Both the position numbers and the translations under genes were made by a program. Below, one piece after another: positions 60,185-64,000 of a stretch of DNA of 64,000 bases (position 1 is its first letter; each line of letters opens with the position of its first letter). This DNA is from Terana coerulea (Eukaryota; Basidiomycota; Agaricomycetes; Polyporales; Phanerochaetaceae), in the NCBI GenBank assembly GCA_024811115.1, contig JAKOGH010000921.1, forward strand, positions 1 to 64,000, in the 5' to 3' direction. The notes under the pieces were generated by a model that was not told the DNA's origin, searched no databases, and worked only from the letters and a program-made list of their open reading frames with translations.

Positions 60185-62274
60185 CCCCTTTTCTGCACGC
60201 CAGTGCCACAGTGCACACCCCGTGCAGCCTGTCCCGGCCCTCCGCCGCGCAACAGCAGGCAACAGCGCGCAGCCCCGCCCGGGCCAACGGGCTCGCCGTC
60301 CGCAAGCACGGGGACCCAGGGTCAGCTGGCCAGCTGGAGGCTGCCCGGCGGCGGATCGTGAACGCACGCGAATTGGTAGTGGGACGCGCATCGGTAGCGA
60401 GACGCGAATTTGTAGTGCACGCCGCGGCGCGATTGGCTGGCGCGGAAGGGCAGCGTGCGGGCCCTGCAGGGTGGCCGCAGGGCCCGGGTTCTGGCGCGGC
60501 GCGGGGAGTCAGCGAGGATGTGTGTGTGTGAGGCGGGCAAGAGGCGGGCCTGGGCGCGGGCGCTGCTACCTTGCTACTTACCACCGCCAGCACGACATGC
60601 CGCAGGACGGCGGCGGCGGATCACGAAAAAAATGAATGGAGAATACAGCTGGCTGCGCACACGGCGGGCAGCGATGGGCAGCGAATTTGTAGTGGGCGGC
60701 GGGCAGGAATTTGTAGTGGGCAGGCGCACGGCAGTTGTACTTACATATAGTCGGCCCGCCGCCAATGGGCAGCCGCGGGAATTTGTAGTGCGACTGGCAG
60801 GCGCACTGCATATCGCGGCACGTGGCTGATGCGTATGATCGGTGCAGGGGCGGGCGCCGACGGTCGGCCTGCGTGCGCTGCACGACTTGCCATATCCTCG
60901 CATGTCCCGGTTCGAAGAACAACGGTGGCTTTAAATTTGTGGGAGACAGGTGGTGGTGGGAGGCGAGTAGGGAGGCTGCGTGATGGGTCTGTGCGTGTGA
61001 GACTCCGCGAGCGACGGATGGAATGACGATGGCTTGAAGCGGCGTAGCTCCGTGCTGGACGGCCGACGGAGGCTGGCGCGAGCAAGATAGGGTCGCTGGC
61101 GTCATGCGCGTATGCCAAGGACTCTGTGCGAGGCGTATCCTCCACCCGATTGGGCGTAGGCGTGCTGGATGCTTGGAGGACCGTGGGCAGCAGCCAGGCC
61201 TGTCGGGGCAGCAAGAAACCTGCAATGAGATTCAGCGCAGCGCTCAGCACCGACACCTCCCGACGCGCGCCCCGTCGGTGACCGACGCGCCTCGAGAGCC
61301 TCGACGATGCGGGGACCCAGGCACGACGGCTCTCGGTCCCGAGGGGCATGGACTTTCCACATCGGTCTCGTTGGGCAGCCCGCCGCGCAGCTGACATCAC
61401 CGCTGCCCGCGCTCGATCACGCCGCCCCTCCTGTGCGCCGCGTGGCTGCGATGGCGCGAGGCTGCCGCTGCGTGCCGCGTCGATCTGTCGCGTTTCATTA
61501 TGCGTGGGAACGCGCGCGGGGGTGTCGCACGGCCTCTGGGACTCGGACGGCGGACGGGCGCGGGCGCCTGCGTGCGCTGTGGAGACCCGCATCCCCGATT
61601 GCGCAACGGACGAGCGTGCGGTGGCCCGCAGCCGATCCAGGCAGCGAATTTGTAGGGCGCGCGCGCAAGTACACAGGAGATGGGCAGGACGCCGCTCTCT
61701 TCTCCTCGTCTCTCATCTTCCCTGAGCTCCTGCACGAATACGCTGTGGATTGCTAGGTTACAGCCGTGCGGCGCTGACGTCTCGAATCTTGAGCTTACAG
61801 ACACCTGGTGCGACCGGCCGGAAGCGACCTGGGCTCCCTCGGCGAGCGACCCCGCTTCCATCGACGTCAGGCGCACGCGCCACCGCCCGCTGCTGCGAGA
61901 CTCAGACTGGCAACTGCCCCTCCTCCGGCGTTTTTTCGTGACCGCCCTGGGCACACCCGCTTGGCCTCCGACCACCACGACCCCGACCGGCGGGACGACC
62001 GACGCAGACTGGCTGGGATGGACAAGGGCAAGGCGCGCGCGGTGGACGCGGCCTGGCGCTGGCGCGCGGAGGGCAGCGGGCAGGCGGGGCGGGATGCAGA
62101 GGACGCGGGCGGGCGATCGGAGGGCGCGCATCGGACGCCGTCTGGCGAGCCCGCCGCGAGGCCAGGGCGAGCGAGCACGGCGTCGCCCAAAGCGAACGGT
62201 ACGTCCTCGCTTTTGTGCTTCTCCTCTGCTCCAAATTATCCCGTTCGCTTTCTCTCTTTGCCCCCACCACATAA
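60185..62274. other. GC-rich gene-poor stretch with a recurring 12-mer
   Basis: GC-rich DNA gives many overlapping reading frames on both strands, none with a domain I recognise. The word GAATTTGTAGTG (or near copies) recurs at 60370, 60406, 60683, 60707, 60779 and 61646. An ATG at 62018 opens MDKGKARAVDAAWRW, which could be a first exon of the RING gene. Confidence 0.4.
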
Positions 62275-64000
62275 ATGTCCCATGCGACGCACTCAGCTCT
62301 ACCCAAGCTCATCATGCTGGATACTGGATCTGACGCTTTCCAACTTTTGCAGCTCCTCGCCCACCGTCGCCTCGCTCGCATACTCCTACGAGCCCCCTCC
62401 GCGGTCCTCGCATCGCAGAAGCCCAGACACAACAACAACTCGGATATCTCAACCTACAACCCCCACACCTCTCTCCGAGTTGCCCGTACGCGCACCCCTG
62501 CACACTCGCGAGACGCGATCAACACACACGAACCTGGCACGACATCGCCGCCGCCACAACGGAGGCGGCGATCGAGCCCTAGCTTACGACCAGAAGACGG
62601 ACAAGCGTCTTCGATTTTAGTTCCGCCTACCGCAGACCCTGTACTATCACATTCCATTCGAACGCGGACCGCCTCGTCGAGTCCGTCCAGCTCACATCGG
62701 TCCGGTTCAGAACAAGACTTGGCCTCTGCGGAGACCGTACTAACAGACCAGGATCGGAGACCACGGACATCTACAACCAATGCTAGCATTTACCTGGAAC
62801 TTTCGCCCGCACGTGGCCCTCCCGCCGCCGTTTCTGTTGCTGTATCTACTTCTGCTTCTATTTCTTGCCCGCCGCCCGCCCCTGCACCGAGCAGGGCCGC
62901 GGACGCAGCTCCGCCCGCGCACGATCCGCGACACGCCGCACCGGGCCCCGCCCATCGACCCCGCCTCGATCGCGGCGGCGGCGATCCAGGCCCCTCTGGT
63001 GCGCCCGACGCCGCCGCCCGCGATGGCGCGCGCCCCGCCGTGCCCGCATCGCCCTCTGCGGCGCGCGCCATCGTTCACCCGCGCCCGCTGCCCGCCTCAA
63101 ATAATCCTGGCCCCGCGGCTGCGGGCTCACCATCGCCCTGTCCCGGCGCCAGTGCACCACCGCGAGTGCAGGTGGAGCTCTCCAGCGTGCGTGCTGTCGC
63201 GCGGAGCCACGCTCCTCCTTCTGTTGCTGCCGCACACGACATTGACCAGCACCCTCACCAGCACTCTCACTCTCCCTCTCACCCTCACCTCCACCTCCAT
63301 CATCATCACCACGGCGAGCAGAGCGACGGCGACATGCACGTCTTTGCTGGCATACAGGGTGCCTTCCACGCAGCCTCACCCTCTTCGACACAGCGCCGCG
63401 CCTCGACCATCCCGCCAATCACCCTGCCGCCCACCACCGCCATGCCCCTGCGCCCGCCCTCGCCGCCGTCCCCGCGGCGCCAGTCCGTGCACATGAACTT
63501 CCACTCGGGCCTCGCGCGCCCCGGCTCGCCGCACGACGCGCACACGGCGGCGGCGACGCCCGGCGCGCTCGCCCCGTTGCTTTGCTGCCCGCTGTGCCTC
63601 TTCCGCGCCGGCGGGAGACAGGATCGGACGCTGCAGGACCCGGTGACGCTGCGCTGCGGGCACACGGTGTGCGGCGCGCACCTCGCGGGGCCGTCGCGCG
63701 CGCCCGAGATGTGCCCGCTCCCGACGTGTGCGTCGCGCCGCGGCCAGGTTGTTCCCGGCGAGGGCACGCTGCTGCACCCGGACGCGCGCGTGGGCTTCCT
63801 GCCTGCGGCGCCAGAACACGGTGCCCCGGTGGCGAGTCACTCGGTAGGCGGGATGGGGGCGGCGCGCGGGGCAGACGTGACGGTGAACAAGATCGTGGCG
63901 GTCGTGCGGAGCACCCAGCGTGCGCTTGACGAGGTGCCGGACGCGGTGGACGAGCGGGTCACGTTTGGACTGGGCGTTGTGGCCGAAGAGGAGTGCACGG
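62275..64000 (+). CDS. RING-finger protein with a His-rich stretch (runs off the right edge)
   Basis: From ATG 62275 one frame stays open, without stop, to the end of the window (about 575 codons). After a Ser/Pro/Arg/Ala-rich region it has a His-rich run at about 63245-63315 (HPHQHSHSPSHPHLH, then five His). It then has ALAPLLCCPLCLF, LQDPVTLRCGHTVCGAHL and MCPLPTC: C-x2-C, then C-x-H-x2-C and C-x4-C spacing of a RING-like zinc finger at about 63570-63735. The sequence continues NKIVAVVRSTQRALDE. Probable ubiquitin E3 ligase; arrangement resembles LON/RING proteins, but the downstream part is missing. A first exon at 62018 spliced over an intron starting near 62200 is an alternative start. 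Confidence 0.65.
   Translation, partial: MSHATHSALPKLIMLDTGSDAFQLLQLLAHRRLARILLRAPSAVLASQKPRHNNNSDISTYNPHTSLRVARTRTPAHSRDAINTHEPGTTSPPPQRRRRSSPSLRPEDGQASSILVPPTADPVLSHSIRTRTASSSPSSSHRSGSEQDLASAETVLTDQDRRPRTSTTNASIYLELSPARGPPAAVSVAVSTSASISCPPPAPAPSRAADAAPPAHDPRHAAPGPAHRPRLDRGGGDPGPSGAPDAAARDGARPAVPASPSAARAIVHPRPLPASNNPGPAAAGSPSPCPGASAPPRVQVELSSVRAVARSHAPPSVAAAHDIDQHPHQHSHSPSHPHLHLHHHHHGEQSDGDMHVFAGIQGAFHAASPSSTQRRASTIPPITLPPTTAMPLRPPSPPSPRRQSVHMNFHSGLARPGSPHDAHTAAATPGALAPLLCCPLCLFRAGGRQDRTLQDPVTLRCGHTVCGAHLAGPSRAPEMCPLPTCASRRGQVVPGEGTLLHPDARVGFLPAAPEHGAPVASHSVGGMGAARGADVTVNKIVAVVRSTQRALDEVPDAVDERVTFGLGVVAEEECT

Noticed and set aside
60126..62272. Many 100-290 codon reading frames on both strands
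   Set aside because: High GC content removes stop codons; all are Arg/Ala/Pro-rich, overlap each other and show no domain.

Overview
The window is nuclear DNA of a filamentous basidiomycete, most likely an agaricomycete wood decayer of the polypore type. Genes are split by many 50-70 bp GT-AG introns. There is a secreted GH7 cellobiohydrolase with a CBM1 cellulose-binding tail, a DUF6699 protein, a basidiomycete-type F-box protein, and a cluster of six fungal-type (FunK1) kinase-like genes. No organism name can be fixed from sequence alone.

Layout. 1-3.3 kb holds the wreck of a non-LTR retrotransposon. 4.3-5.9 kb is an Old Yellow Enzyme gene. 6.1-6.7 kb is a TA-flanked MITE. 7.9-35.6 kb is an accessory block containing three tail-to-tail FunK1 pairs (7.9-14.7, 18.4-23.3 and 30.4-35.6 kb). 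These are separated by a Bsd2/Ndfip-like membrane adaptor (15.9-17.5), a Csc1/RSN1-like channel (24.2-27.1) and a GNAT acetyltransferase (28.2-28.9). Four solo LTRs of two families lie inside the first FunK1 pair, and a CACTA-like MITE lies at 23.6-23.9 kb. From 36.4 kb the content is housekeeping: emp24, RanBP1, mitochondrial ClpX, cactin, F-box, GH7 cellobiohydrolase, kinesin-8, dihydroorotase and DUF6699. A Mutator-like MITE (59.4-60.2), a GC-rich gene-poor stretch with a recurring 12-mer, and a RING-finger gene running off the right edge close the window.

The main observation is the FunK1 block. Each of the three pairs joins one copy with canonical kinase motifs (HRD-[LV]-S and NDWD) to one copy from a second subfamily in which the catalytic Asp is replaced by Asn (HCN, NAN, HRN). 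In every pair the two genes converge. This suggests a duplicated kinase/pseudokinase module, although several copies are decayed.

A second theme is technical. Conserved genes that should be intact (OYE, Csc1, GNAT, GH7, dihydroorotase, DUF6699) carry one-base frameshifts, mostly at homopolymer runs. This looks more like base-calling error than real gene death, and it should temper every pseudogene call here.
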